From IMG/VR virus record IMGVR_UViG_3300030105_002171, positions 1-34,961 of that record: DNA of 34,961 bases. The stretch is one strand, 5' to 3'. The notes beneath the pieces are model-generated. The model was not told the origin of the DNA. It did no database searches and worked only from the letters and a program-made list of their open reading frames with translations. Shown one piece after another: positions 1 through 6,840 of this stretch. Position 1 is the stretch's first letter; every line of letters begins with the position of its first letter. Position numbers and translations under genes: made by a program. The DNA is from a virus.

Positions 1-52
1 TGTTGGCAGCAGCTGCCATGAATTTGCGTTGTCGTTTGCTAGTGCTTGGCAT
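1..52 (-). CDS. Small head-region protein, 5' fragment cut by the window edge
   Basis: This is the first 17 codons of a leftward gene (MPSTSKRQRKFMAAAAN) that runs off the left edge. The bases are identical to 33767..33818, the start of the complete 63-residue gene at 33627..33818. It follows the ART-like gene with a 3-base gap, exactly as the complete copy follows the second ART-like gene. It is best read as the same gene seen twice because the two ends of the sequence overlap. A true second copy cannot be excluded from the sequence alone. Confidence 0.8.
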   Translation of the reverse strand, partial: MPSTSKRQRKFMAAAAN

Positions 53-1171
53 TGCTTAATCCTCTAACAACTTACCAATAAACTCATCGACTGATGGTTC
101 GGCTATTACCTCGTCATTGCGTTTTAGGACTTTGGCGCGTCTGGCTAATTCATCGAATAGCACCATGTTACGGGTGCCGTCACCGGCTGCTCGACTTCCT
201 TGATCAAAGTATTTGATGCCGGGGATGCCTAGTTCGTCAAGGTGTTTACTAGCTGATTCCGCCGCGCTGACAGCTGTATGCCGGGTGGTTCTTGGCTGCA
301 AAACATCCCAAGGCGTCGATTGGATTTGCTTGCCCCCCTCTAGTTCAGTTAATGCTTGGTAAAAACTTTGTCCTGTGTAATCGTCCATCCAATCAGGGGC
401 AGCATCTACTCCAAACGCTTCCCTAGCATCATTCATTTGTTTTTCAAATTGTTTGGCTGCTGGGGAATCCAAAATTACTCGCTTAACACTCTCCGGTTGC
501 TTACTCAGCGGCGCATCCCAATCTAGCATTTTGGCTATGTCTTCATCGGGGACATCAATTTCGTAGAGGTAGCCTGATCCCTTTACTGATTCAACTAATT
601 CTGGTGAAGGATCAAAGTTTTTCAGGTTTGAGCTATAAGCCTCTGAAATAGCTTGCGAGGGGTAATCGAATCCTAGCCAATCATCAGCTTCTAGAGCCTT
701 AAGGACTCTTTCCTGCTGTGGAGAAAAATGCCCCTCAGCAACTAAATCCATAAGCTCGTCAAATTCCGCATCTTCTGGGATTTCTTCCAAAAATTTCCGT
801 CTCATTTCAGCGAAAGGCGTCGATCTTTGATACCCCTTTGCAACTCCGGGATTTTCAGCCACATACATTCCATGCCCTTTAGCCTGAGCACCTTCACCTG
901 TGCCTATCTTGGTGGGATCAAGTGCGTCAAATTTATGCGGGGAGCCTTGATAGGCCACCATTGCATCATCGAGCGCACCTTGACGTTGCAGGCTTTGGCC
1001 AAGCAAAGCAGCGCCTATATCATCCGTCGATGTCGGGGCGTAGTCTGCGCCTTTGAGCGCACGGCCAAGCAATTGCGCGCCTGTGGCTGCGCCGCCAACA
1101 AGAGCCGCTCCGGGAAACCAGTCCACCGCGTCCATTGTTAGGCCGAGCGTAGCTAAGTTTTTGTCAGTGAT
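1..1171. repeat. Left copy of the terminal overlap (allele A)
   Basis: This segment corresponds base for base to the right end of the window (33767..34961). The first 97 bases match exactly, and so do roughly the last 70 (to 1171). The middle is a mosaic of near-identical and unrelated blocks inside the ART-like gene. Replacing one copy by the other keeps gene order and reading frames. This fits the overlapping ends of a circular or circularly permuted phage genome carrying two alleles of one gene. Terminase-driven headful packaging, suggested by the P22-like gene set, would give such a circular map. Confidence 0.8.
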
Positions 1172-1405
1172 ATCGAAGCCAAGCGGCGAAAACAGCGTTG
1201 TTTCTTCGGGCAAAGCAAGCGTGGCTAAATCTTCCTGCGTGTAGCCTGACACCGGGCCACCTCCGGGCATCATCGATATTGGTATTCGAGCAATAGGGCT
1301 TGATTCTGCAAGGGGGTGATTAATGCCAAGGGTATTTCTCGATTGAGTCCGAGCGCCCATTCGTTCAGGTTTTTTGAGCAACGCATCAAACATCGATCTA
1401 GCCAT
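56..1405 (-). CDS. ADP-ribosyltransferase-like (ART-PolyVal type) phage protein, allele A
   Basis: A 449-residue protein of unproven activity. Residues 150-184 (YQGSPHKFDALDP, then GTGEGAQAKGHGMYVAEN) and later blocks YLYEIDVPDED, LGIPGIKYFD and GTRNMVLFD match the pattern of ADP-ribosyltransferase domains in phage polyvalent and MuF-associated proteins. Those domains are thought to enter the host with the DNA and modify host proteins. A Gly/Ala-rich hydrophobic stretch lies at about residues 97-118. The usual catalytic-type His of the first motif is Gln here (Q153), while the other copy in this window has HHGS, so this allele may be inactive. The start overlaps the terL stop (TAATG). It lies between terL and the portal cluster, in the late unit. 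ART family assignment is moderately sure; the target is unknown. Confidence 0.65.
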   Translation of the reverse strand: MARSMFDALLKKPERMGARTQSRNTLGINHPLAESSPIARIPISMMPGGGPVSGYTQEDLATLALPEETTLFSPLGFDITDKNLATLGLTMDAVDWFPGAALVGGAATGAQLLGRALKGADYAPTSTDDIGAALLGQSLQRQGALDDAMVAYQGSPHKFDALDPTKIGTGEGAQAKGHGMYVAENPGVAKGYQRSTPFAEMRRKFLEEIPEDAEFDELMDLVAEGHFSPQQERVLKALEADDWLGFDYPSQAISEAYSSNLKNFDPSPELVESVKGSGYLYEIDVPDEDIAKMLDWDAPLSKQPESVKRVILDSPAAKQFEKQMNDAREAFGVDAAPDWMDDYTGQSFYQALTELEGGKQIQSTPWDVLQPRTTRHTAVSAAESASKHLDELGIPGIKYFDQGSRAAGDGTRNMVLFDELARRAKVLKRNDEVIAEPSVDEFIGKLLED

Positions 1406-2898
1406 TAGTGATATTGCTCTGCTTTGCGCCGTCTGGTATTGGATTTGACTAGATCATTCATCGTCATCGTGGAAAGTCCGTCGATCTCGATAATGGGATT
1501 CTCTTTCACGAGTTTAGCATGAGGCACATATGGCCGACTCATTAGCCCATATCGAGCCTCATCGGCGGCATGATCCTCAGCCGTCGTATCCAAATCCTCG
1601 GGACGGGATCTATCGTGCTGTAATGCCGGTACTGTGCGAATAAAGTCAGTGCAAGTCGAAAAGACGTACATCATCGGACGACGGCCATATGGCTCGCCTA
1701 AGTCCTCGCCCATCATCCGTGCTCGCATTTGATCCCATCCACCCATTGCACCACGACGCCCAACCCGCTTATTGTCCGCCCTACGCCAATTAATACGCAT
1801 GCGCTCAACGATAGATGGCCCGCCATCCTGACTGAATGCGGCAGGATCAATAACGCTATATCGTATCGTATCACCACCATCGCGCTCTTTGATGCCTTCT
1901 GCGACTTCCTCAGCTGTTAGCTTCAAGCCAGTATCAGGCTTTGTAGCGCCGCTAGTGTCCTTAGCAGCGCCATACCACTCCCGATACCTGATAACAGCGC
2001 CACGGGGGATTACGGAGCCGTCAGGGGTGGTATACAAGTCCGGACAGACTGCCCACCATCCGACACTGAAAGGTTTCGCAGAACCCCAGTCACAAGATCT
2101 AAACCGCATCCAATCATCCGGCACTTTGAATGGGTGCAAAATATGTTCATCAGGGTTCCAGCAATCGAAGAATGCGCCATCGACTATCGTCCAATCGCCA
2201 TGCAACCAAGCGCGGACTAATTCAGCGCTACCGGATTGATACAATCGGGCGACGTATGTCGGATCTGACATCAATACCGGATTATCGGATAGCTTGGCCG
2301 GAATGAATACGCGGGATGTACGCACGCGCTTTTTGCTGAATGGGTTTAGATAATCCTCCCATATGATTTTGTTGCCCTCTGGCGCTGGATCGATATATCG
2401 CGCTTTAACCCACTGATGGCCGGGACCGCCGGGGTTACCGGTTGCGTGAAATTGCACGGGGATACCAGTCGCGGAGCGCAACGTAGCGCGTAGCAGATTG
2501 ATTGGCTCAGGGTTCGGCCAGTTCGTCAGTTCTTCGAAGAATAAATCCGTGTAGCTATGGCCCTGATAGTTACGCGCATCTTTGACGTTTTCGAGATACT
2601 CGAATCGTAACCTTGCGCCGCTGGGAAAGATCCATTGCCGATCTGCGTACTTTGCGCCCAATGGCCCGTATATATCCGCGCTGCGTGCTATAGCTTCACG
2701 CAAGTCTTCACGGCTCGATCTGAAAAAGATACCGACAGCCTTTCCGTACTGGCTAGCCTTGAGTCCAAAACAGCCAAGGGCTGCATCCGTTTTACCCCCT
2801 CCTCTACTACCCCCGAAGAAAATCTCGTCAGCTGGGCACGATAAGAAAGCGGCTTGCTGCTTACTCATTGGTGCCCATGCGATGGGGCTAGTTGACAT
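1405..2898 (-). CDS. terL: Terminase large subunit (ATPase/nuclease DNA-packaging motor)
   Basis: A 497-residue motor that pumps DNA into the procapsid and cuts it. The ATPase half shows an adenine-side Gln near residue 14-15, Walker A GGSRGGGKT at 29-37 and Walker B DLFFEE at 118-123, followed by the HATGNPGG coupling-type motif near 151. The RNase H-like nuclease half shows acidic residues at D270 (CDWG), D351 (VIDPAAF) and D442/D446. Length and domain order are normal for TerL. It overlaps terS by 11 bases and the ART-like gene by one, so the three are translationally coupled. The gene set suggests headful packaging, but the sequence does not prove it. Confidence 0.97.
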   Translation of the reverse strand: MSTSPIAWAPMSKQQAAFLSCPADEIFFGGSRGGGKTDAALGCFGLKASQYGKAVGIFFRSSREDLREAIARSADIYGPLGAKYADRQWIFPSGARLRFEYLENVKDARNYQGHSYTDLFFEELTNWPNPEPINLLRATLRSATGIPVQFHATGNPGGPGHQWVKARYIDPAPEGNKIIWEDYLNPFSKKRVRTSRVFIPAKLSDNPVLMSDPTYVARLYQSGSAELVRAWLHGDWTIVDGAFFDCWNPDEHILHPFKVPDDWMRFRSCDWGSAKPFSVGWWAVCPDLYTTPDGSVIPRGAVIRYREWYGAAKDTSGATKPDTGLKLTAEEVAEGIKERDGGDTIRYSVIDPAAFSQDGGPSIVERMRINWRRADNKRVGRRGAMGGWDQMRARMMGEDLGEPYGRRPMMYVFSTCTDFIRTVPALQHDRSRPEDLDTTAEDHAADEARYGLMSRPYVPHAKLVKENPIIEIDGLSTMTMNDLVKSNTRRRKAEQYH

Positions 2899-3265
2899 GC
2901 TCGATCACGCTGTCATCGTCGGACATATGCGTCGCCCATTGCGCCGCCCATTCGTCTGGCGTCAATACTTTATCGCTGACAATGGCGGTAGTCTTAATGC
3001 TTGCCACCACTTGAAGCGGTAGGACTTTACCGATTAGGCCAAGCATCGCAACGGGGTTCTCGATTGCTTGATGTTGTAAGTATCCGACAAGCCCCGAGTT
3101 GGGCTTTAGTTCATCGCCCGCACATTCGACGGCCATTAGGATTGCATCCTTGAGTATAGCCGTGGACTTATTCGGCGAACCTTTAGGCCTACCGCGCCCG
3201 GGCTTTGCGACGTTGTTATTTTTAGCTGGCCTTCCTGTCGGTACTTTCGCCATCATGTTCACCAT
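2888..3265 (-). CDS. terS: Terminase small subunit
   Basis: About 125 residues, directly upstream of and overlapping terL, as expected for the subunit that recognises phage DNA and loads the motor. It has a basic linker with AT-hook-like KPGRGRPKGSPNKST, then a helical region (AILKDAILMAVE) and a middle segment that could oligomerise. The identification rests mainly on position and on this GRPKGSPNK pattern, common at the N-terminus of phage small terminases. I chose the ATG at 3265. ATGs at 3256 and 3253 (MAKVPTGRP) are also possible, and none has a strong Shine-Dalgarno. The start lies 44 bases inside the upstream nuclease gene. Confidence 0.75.
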   Translation of the reverse strand: MVNMMAKVPTGRPAKNNNVAKPGRGRPKGSPNKSTAILKDAILMAVECAGDELKPNSGLVGYLQHQAIENPVAMLGLIGKVLPLQVVASIKTTAIVSDKVLTPDEWAAQWATHMSDDDSVIEHVN

Positions 3266-3668
3266 GTTGCCTAATGAATTGCTTGCATATGCGCCGCACA
3301 TTAACGCCAGGTTTAGTCTCACGCCACAGCCCGCCACGATAGTACATCCGCACTAACGCATTAGCGCCGTCGATATCGTCGCCTATCGGCGTCTCATGAT
3401 CTGCGATCACCAACACAGCCGGGACTGTTGCGTTAACCGCATCGCACAATCGTTCAAGCGCGACACGCTGCCCATACTCGATTGTCGCATTTCCAGACTT
3501 GTACTCGACTAAGATAAAGGCGCGCCCGTTGTAGTCGATCATCGCGTCTATATCGGTTGGGCTTTTTCGCCCTGGTAAGTCTAATCCGCTCAAGTCAATA
3601 ACCTGCGTTGCCTTGGCTCGATTACGAATGCGTCCGCGATTGCTATCGTGTAATTGCTCGACACTCAT
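3222..3668 (-). CDS. Small PD-(D/E)XK-type nuclease, first gene of the packaging/late unit
   Basis: A 148-residue protein with a restriction-endonuclease-like core: PTDIDAMIDYNGRAFILVEYKSGN gives the acidic residue (D39 or D41) and the E55-x-K57 pair of the PD-(D/E)XK fold. Small proteins of this kind are often encoded just before terminase genes. Whether this one cuts DNA during packaging or recombination cannot be told. It is the first leftward gene after the divergent promoter region and has only a poor Shine-Dalgarno. It overlaps the terS start by 44 bases. Confidence 0.65.
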   Translation of the reverse strand: MSVEQLHDSNRGRIRNRAKATQVIDLSGLDLPGRKSPTDIDAMIDYNGRAFILVEYKSGNATIEYGQRVALERLCDAVNATVPAVLVIADHETPIGDDIDGANALVRMYYRGGLWRETKPGVNVRRICKQFIRQHGEHDGESTDRKAS

Positions 3669-3689
3669 TCGGCGAGTATAGCGCTAGGC

Positions 3690-3718
3690 TAAATATAAAT
3701 ACATTCACCCCGTGTAAA
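3690..3718 (-). promoter_or_regulatory. Leftward sigma70-like promoter for the packaging and structural genes
   Basis: On the minus strand TTTACA (3718..3713) and TATTTA (3695..3690) are separated by 17 bases, a good host-type promoter, about 20 bases upstream of the nuclease start codon. Its -35 box overlaps one copy of the recurring CGTTTACACG motif and lies 3 bases from the -35 box of the rightward promoter. The two promoters are back to back and could be switched together. Confidence 0.6.
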
Positions 3719-3721
3719 CGC

Positions 3722-3750
3722 TTGCACTCTACCCGAATCCGGGTTAAGAT
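3722..3750 (+). promoter_or_regulatory. Rightward early promoter with an embedded palindromic operator
   Basis: TTGCAC (3722-3727), a 17-base spacer and TAAGAT (3745-3750) make a good sigma70 promoter 36 bases before the SprT-like gene. The spacer contains the perfect inverted repeat ACCCG-AATC-CGGGT (3731-3744). The same palindrome is found in the same place in the promoter at 8817..8845, so it is probably the binding site of a phage regulator acting directly on RNA polymerase binding. Confidence 0.7.
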
Positions 3751-3785
3751 AAGCACTCAATCAATTACTGCAAAGGCTACAACTA

Positions 3786-4346
3786 ATGCAATCACGAGAA
3801 ACTTATCTACACGAATCGCTCCAACACTTACAGCGGCGAGTATTCACGAGCCACACAATACCGGCCGATGTCCGCATAACTTGCGGCTGGCCGTCAAAAG
3901 GCGCGACTAGCAAGCTGCGCCGGATCGGCGAGTGCTGGCCGAGAAGCCGAAGCGCCGCAAACGTTAACGAAATATTTATCTCGCCGACTATCTCGGACAC
4001 GAGCGAGGCGCTAGCTATATTGGTGCATGAGTTAGTCCACGCTATAGACGATTGCCAGAACGGCCACGGCAAGCAGTTTCGAGCGATAGCAATCGCAGCC
4101 GGGCTTGAGGGCAAGATGACAGCAACAACGGCATCGCCCGAACTAGCCGAAACGCTCGCCAGCATTCAAGCGACAATCGGCGAGTATCCTCACGCGGCGC
4201 TAACCCCGCCAGGGCCAAAGCAAAAGAGCCGCCAGCTAAAACTATCATGCGACGATTGCGGTGCAGTGTGGCGCATGTCAAAGGCTTGGCAAGACAGGGC
4301 CACAGCCTGCCCGTGTTGCTCGTCGGACAATATCTCAATCGGTTAA
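3786..4346 (+). CDS. SprT-like zinc metalloprotease-fold protein with zinc ribbon
   Basis: A 186-residue protein. HELVH (81-85) followed by H94 (NGHGKQF) is the zinc site of SprT/Spartan-type metallopeptidases. A C-terminal zinc ribbon follows with C155-x2-C158 and C175-x2-C178. SprT-like proteins are common in phages, where their role is unproven; relatives in cells act on DNA-protein crosslinks. It is the first gene of the rightward early unit, behind promoter 3722..3750. Translation starts from the shared leader AAAGGCTACAAC before the ATG. A hairpin terminator follows directly. Confidence 0.85.
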   Translation: MQSRETYLHESLQHLQRRVFTSHTIPADVRITCGWPSKGATSKLRRIGECWPRSRSAANVNEIFISPTISDTSEALAILVHELVHAIDDCQNGHGKQFRAIAIAAGLEGKMTATTASPELAETLASIQATIGEYPHAALTPPGPKQKSRQLKLSCDDCGAVWRMSKAWQDRATACPCCSSDNISIG

Positions 4347-4352
4347 TCATCC

Positions 4353-4376
4353 GGGGCGTTTACACGCCCCATTTTA
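4353..4376 (+). terminator. Rho-independent terminator after the SprT-like gene
   Basis: The stem GGGGCGT/ACGCCCC closes a 4-base loop (4353-4370), followed by a T-rich run. The loop and inner stem contain the recurring 10-mer CGTTTACACG (4357-4366). A related segment (TAATCA then CGTTTACACGCC) sits at the end of the next rightward operon, near 7020. Confidence 0.75.
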
Positions 4377-4377
4377 G

Positions 4378-4407
4378 TTAGTAAACACTAACGTTAGTAC
4401 CCACTAA
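4378..4407. promoter_or_regulatory. Tandem operator palindromes TTAGT-N4-ACTAA
   Basis: Two perfect inverted repeats stand 16 bases apart: TTAGT-AAAC-ACTAA (4378-4391) and TTAGT-ACCC-ACTAA (4394-4407). A third copy is at 7231-7244, next to another gene start. They precede a TATAAA box (4415-4420) and the promoter at 4458..4485. This looks like a pair of dimer-binding sites for a repressor or activator. The protein is not known; the 71-residue HTH protein (8534..8749) and the basic HTH protein (11029..11331) are candidates. Confidence 0.6.
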
Positions 4408-4457
4408 CTTTCGTTATAAAATAATCTTAATAAAACCCGAAAAAGAGTAAAAAGTAC

Positions 4458-4485
4458 TTGCATTAACCCCTAATCCGGGCATAAT
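4458..4485 (+). promoter_or_regulatory. Rightward early promoter, degenerate palindrome in spacer
   Basis: TTGCAT (4458-4463), a 16-base spacer and CATAAT (4480-4485), about 30 bases before the gene at 4516. The spacer carries ACCCC-TAAT-CCGGG, a worn version of the ACCCG-N4-CGGGT palindrome seen at 3731 and 8825. It may be weaker or differently controlled, since the tandem TTAGT-N4-ACTAA sites lie just upstream. Confidence 0.6.
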
Positions 4486-4515
4486 GAACACACTAACTAA
4501 CCAAAGGCTACCAAA

Positions 4516-4722
4516 ATGAAAGCAACCTACTACGACTACGATAACCAATGCTATATCGTCGATGGCAAAGTTGACGCCTGCAACCACCCGGCTGCGATAA
4601 ACTGCCAATGTTACGGCAAATTGCACGCGGGCGAGATTGCGACAAAAGCCCAAACTTCGGCATGGAAAGCGCGTTATCAGCTATCAGCGCAAACAATACA
4701 AACGCTGAAAAACCTTACCTAG
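4516..4722 (+). CDS. Small Cys/His-containing protein, unknown
   Basis: A 68-residue protein that I do not recognise. The centre has C27, H29, C35 and C37 (ACNHPAAINCQCYGKLH), which could bind a metal ion. The N-terminus is rich in Tyr and Asp. It has its own promoter and the shared leader AAAGGCTACC before the ATG, and is followed by a terminator. It therefore forms a short early transcription unit with some read-through to the next gene. Confidence 0.65.
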   Translation: MKATYYDYDNQCYIVDGKVDACNHPAAINCQCYGKLHAGEIATKAQTSAWKARYQLSAQTIQTLKNLT

Positions 4723-4748
4723 ACAACACCCACACCCGCACCCATTCC

Positions 4749-4770
4749 AGCCCGTTAATTCGGGCTTTCT
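4749..4770 (+). terminator. Rho-independent terminator between two early genes
   Basis: AGCCCG (4749-4754), loop TTAATT, CGGGCT (4761-4766), then TTCT. An outer pair ACCCA/TGGGT extends the stem with an internal loop. The short T-run suggests partial termination, so downstream genes may get reduced transcription. Confidence 0.6.
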
Positions 4771-4805
4771 GGGTGAAACCATTCAAATTTAAAAGGCTAC
4801 AACCT

Positions 4806-5048
4806 ATGAAAAACATTACATCGCATAGCGGCTTACTTAAAATCATCAAACGCCTGCCTTCGTCGTATTACGGCAACCCGCGTTTCCTCGTAAAGTTCGA
4901 CGGCTACACTTGCAAAACGCCGATTGATTCTATGATCGGATACGAAATTCAGAATTTCGACGGCAAAATATGCGACGGCACCATAGGCACGCATTACGGC
5001 TCCCCGCACATTGATTCAATCAACCATAACAAAGGCTACAACCTATGA
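4806..5048 (+). CDS. Early protein of unknown function (80 aa)
   Basis: I do not recognise this 80-residue protein. It is mixed alpha/beta in composition with basic N-terminal residues (LLKIIKRLPSSYY). The ATG at 4806 follows the leader AAAGGCTACAACCT. The 3' end of the gene is itself the next copy of that leader, so its last codons (KGYNL) are dictated by the ribosome-binding region of the clamp-like gene. The stop overlaps the next start (ATGA). Confidence 0.7.
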   Translation: MKNITSHSGLLKIIKRLPSSYYGNPRFLVKFDGYTCKTPIDSMIGYEIQNFDGKICDGTIGTHYGSPHIDSINHNKGYNL

Positions 5049-5590
5049 AATATTCAGACACGAAAATCGAAAGCGCTTGCGCGATAAAAGATAAGCGAGC
5101 TCAGCTAAACCAACCCTATTATGACGCCGACGCGTCGCTACTTGTCGCGACTAACGGCCAAATTTTAGCGGCCATTCCGACTGATAGCGAAACCAACGAT
5201 CCGACGAACGTTTGCGGATCTGTACCACTAGATGCGATTAAACACGCTCGTAAAACTACGCCACGCGGCGATGATCCGGTAATAGATCTATCCGATGCGG
5301 AAACGGCGCGCGCTAACGGCGCGACGTTTACACGCCCTGGCGAAGAATTCCCAGACTATCAGAAGATAATTCAAGATAAAGCGCTAAACACTCCGGACAT
5401 ATGCATCGATGCCGCGCTACTCAAGCGCCTGTCCGATGCGTTGCAAGATCGCAATAGCAAAAACCACCAAGTCAAAATATATCTACCGCGCAATGATAAC
5501 GGATCAATCGACAACGGCGGACAGATCCGCGTGGAAGCTGCAAAGCATCCCGAACGCCTTGGGCTGATTATGCCGTGCCGTATTGATTAA
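5045..5590 (+). CDS. Half-length sliding-clamp-like (DnaN-like) protein
   Basis: A 181-residue protein resembling the middle and end of the bacterial beta clamp. LLVATNGQILA corresponds to the VATDGHRLA segment of domain II, FPDYQKII to FPDYRRVLP, and the C-terminus IMPCRID to VMPMRL. Normal clamps have about 370 residues in three domains; this protein has roughly half. A clamp tethers polymerase to DNA. No phage DNA polymerase is present in the window, so this protein may act on host replication or as a partner for phage recombination proteins (inference). It is expressed through the leader AAAGGCTACAACCT and followed by a terminator. Similarity was judged by eye. Confidence 0.6.
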   Translation: MKYSDTKIESACAIKDKRAQLNQPYYDADASLLVATNGQILAAIPTDSETNDPTNVCGSVPLDAIKHARKTTPRGDDPVIDLSDAETARANGATFTRPGEEFPDYQKIIQDKALNTPDICIDAALLKRLSDALQDRNSKNHQVKIYLPRNDNGSIDNGGQIRVEAAKHPERLGLIMPCRID

Positions 5591-5620
5591 GGTAAACACA
5601 AGCAACAACCGCACCCCCAC

Positions 5621-5643
5621 AACCCCGGCTTGCTGGGGTTTTT
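5621..5643 (+). terminator. Rho-independent terminator after the clamp-like gene
   Basis: AACCCC (5621-5626), an 8-base loop, GGGGTT (5635-5640), then more T residues. An outer CACCC/GGGTG pair encloses it, the same nested design as the terminator at 4749..4770. Confidence 0.75.
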
Positions 5644-5676
5644 GGGTGTCAATAATCAATCAACAGGCATAAGCAA

Positions 5677-6312
5677 ATGAATATATTGATAGCTTGTGAG
5701 ACAAGCGGAGTAGTCCGGGAAGCGTTCCGCGCATTGGGACACGATGTTACATCATGTGACTTATTACCCGCAGACGATAGCAGCCCGCACCACATAGTCG
5801 GTGATTGCCGAGAGGTGATCAGTGCTGGTGGGCAGACTCGGTTAGTGCGTGCGTCCTTTGTTACAGATGTATGGGATCTAATAATCATGCATCCACCATG
5901 CACGGCACTATCTGTGTCCGGTAACCGGTGGTACGGGCGAAACATGCCGAAACATCAACAACGGCTTGATGCAATCCGGTGGACTATGGATCTTTGGACA
6001 TTAGCCCGGAGACACAGTGCGTCCGTTTGTATGGAGAATCCTGTCGGCGTTTTGCCGCTGAAACCGACACAGTACATTCAACCGTGGCAATTCGGGCATC
6101 CCGAAAGCAAAAAAACGGGATTGTGGTTATGGGGTTTGCCTGAACTGGAACCTACGGATTTACTACCAACCCCAGTTAATGGACGCTGGGATAATCAAAC
6201 GCCGAGCGGACAAAATAAACTCGGGCCGTCACCCGATAGATGGAAAATCCGAAGCAAAACATATGACGGAATCGCTCAAGCAATGGCAAATAAATGGGGA
6301 GCAGAACAATGA
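5677..6312 (+). CDS. DNA (cytosine) methyltransferase-like phage protein
   Basis: A 211-residue protein of a family common in phages. An N-terminal Rossmann-type start (MNILIACETSGVVREAF, residues 1-17) is followed by an acidic residue in SCDLLP. HPPCTALSVSG (72-82) resembles the PC catalytic loop of C5-cytosine methyltransferases, and ENPVGV (120-125) their ENV motif. The C-terminal block QTPSGQNKLGPSPDRW is typical of this phage group. It probably uses S-adenosylmethionine to modify DNA, perhaps to evade host restriction, but the target base is not shown by the sequence. The Shine-Dalgarno is poor. It heads a rightward run of overlapping small genes ending at the terminator at 7043. Confidence 0.7.
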   Translation: MNILIACETSGVVREAFRALGHDVTSCDLLPADDSSPHHIVGDCREVISAGGQTRLVRASFVTDVWDLIIMHPPCTALSVSGNRWYGRNMPKHQQRLDAIRWTMDLWTLARRHSASVCMENPVGVLPLKPTQYIQPWQFGHPESKKTGLWLWGLPELEPTDLLPTPVNGRWDNQTPSGQNKLGPSPDRWKIRSKTYDGIAQAMANKWGAEQ

Positions 6313-6500
6313 AATTATCCGAAACACAACAGCGCGAATTATCGCTACGGCTGGCGCAAGGCGTCATCGATGCAACGTCGAGCGGTTTTGAATTAACGCG
6401 TGGCGGCTTTGCTCATTGGGGTATTAGTCACAAGCAAAAAGACGAATTGAGAATGTGCGCACTATTCTTGGCGGAAATGCTAAAGGGCGATCAATCATGA
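6309..6500 (+). CDS. Small early protein, unknown (63 aa)
   Basis: I chose the ATG at 6309 (MKLSETQQ) because it overlaps the methyltransferase-like stop (ATGA) and has GGGGAG nine bases upstream. The protein is mostly helical with no motif that I recognise. It is the second of five coupled genes. Confidence 0.65.
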   Translation: MKLSETQQRELSLRLAQGVIDATSSGFELTRGGFAHWGISHKQKDELRMCALFLAEMLKGDQS

Positions 6501-6661
6501 ACAGCGAGCGAAAGCGCGAAGCGCGGCTATGCAAAATTTGCGATCTAGCAGACTCATATGTAGATGCAGAAATCGCGAAAGGCGAGGCATTTAGCGAGGC
6601 CTTATGCGATTGGGCATTGAATAGGGCGCAGCAAAATATCGACGGAGAGGTAACCGAATGA
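6497..6661 (+). CDS. Small early protein, unknown (54 aa)
   Basis: Starts at 6497 by ATGA overlap with the gene before and ends in an ATGA overlap with the gene after, which strongly supports translation. The sequence is basic at the start (MNSERKREARLCKIC) and then acidic and helical. The CxxC pair could bind metal with a partner, but only two Cys lie close together. No function can be named. Confidence 0.6.
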   Translation: MNSERKREARLCKICDLADSYVDAEIAKGEAFSEALCDWALNRAQQNIDGEVTE

Positions 6662-6840
6662 AATCGCACAGAATTGACTATCGCTATCGGGAAATAAACA
6701 ACGCGTATCACAATGCGTGGAACAGTAATTTTCATATTATTAGAGCCGATTCTATCGAAAATGCGATCGCCCAATTTAAACGCGTTTGGCGGCACGATTT
6801 GACGGAATTGGAAATAAACGGAGAGGAGGGGGCATCATGA
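6658..6840 (+). CDS. Small early protein, unknown (60 aa)
   Basis: The start has a good Shine-Dalgarno (GGAGAGG), and the gene overlaps both neighbours by four bases. The sequence is rich in Tyr, Asn and His near the start, with a pattern (SIENAIAQFKRVW) suggesting a small alpha/beta fold. I do not recognise it. Confidence 0.6.
   Translation: MKSHRIDYRYREINNAYHNAWNSNFHIIRADSIENAIAQFKRVWRHDLTELEINGEEGAS

Noticed and set aside
2582-3022. Rightward open frame across terL and terS
   Set aside because: Lies on the opposite strand of two recognised genes and has no recognisable motifs or start site.
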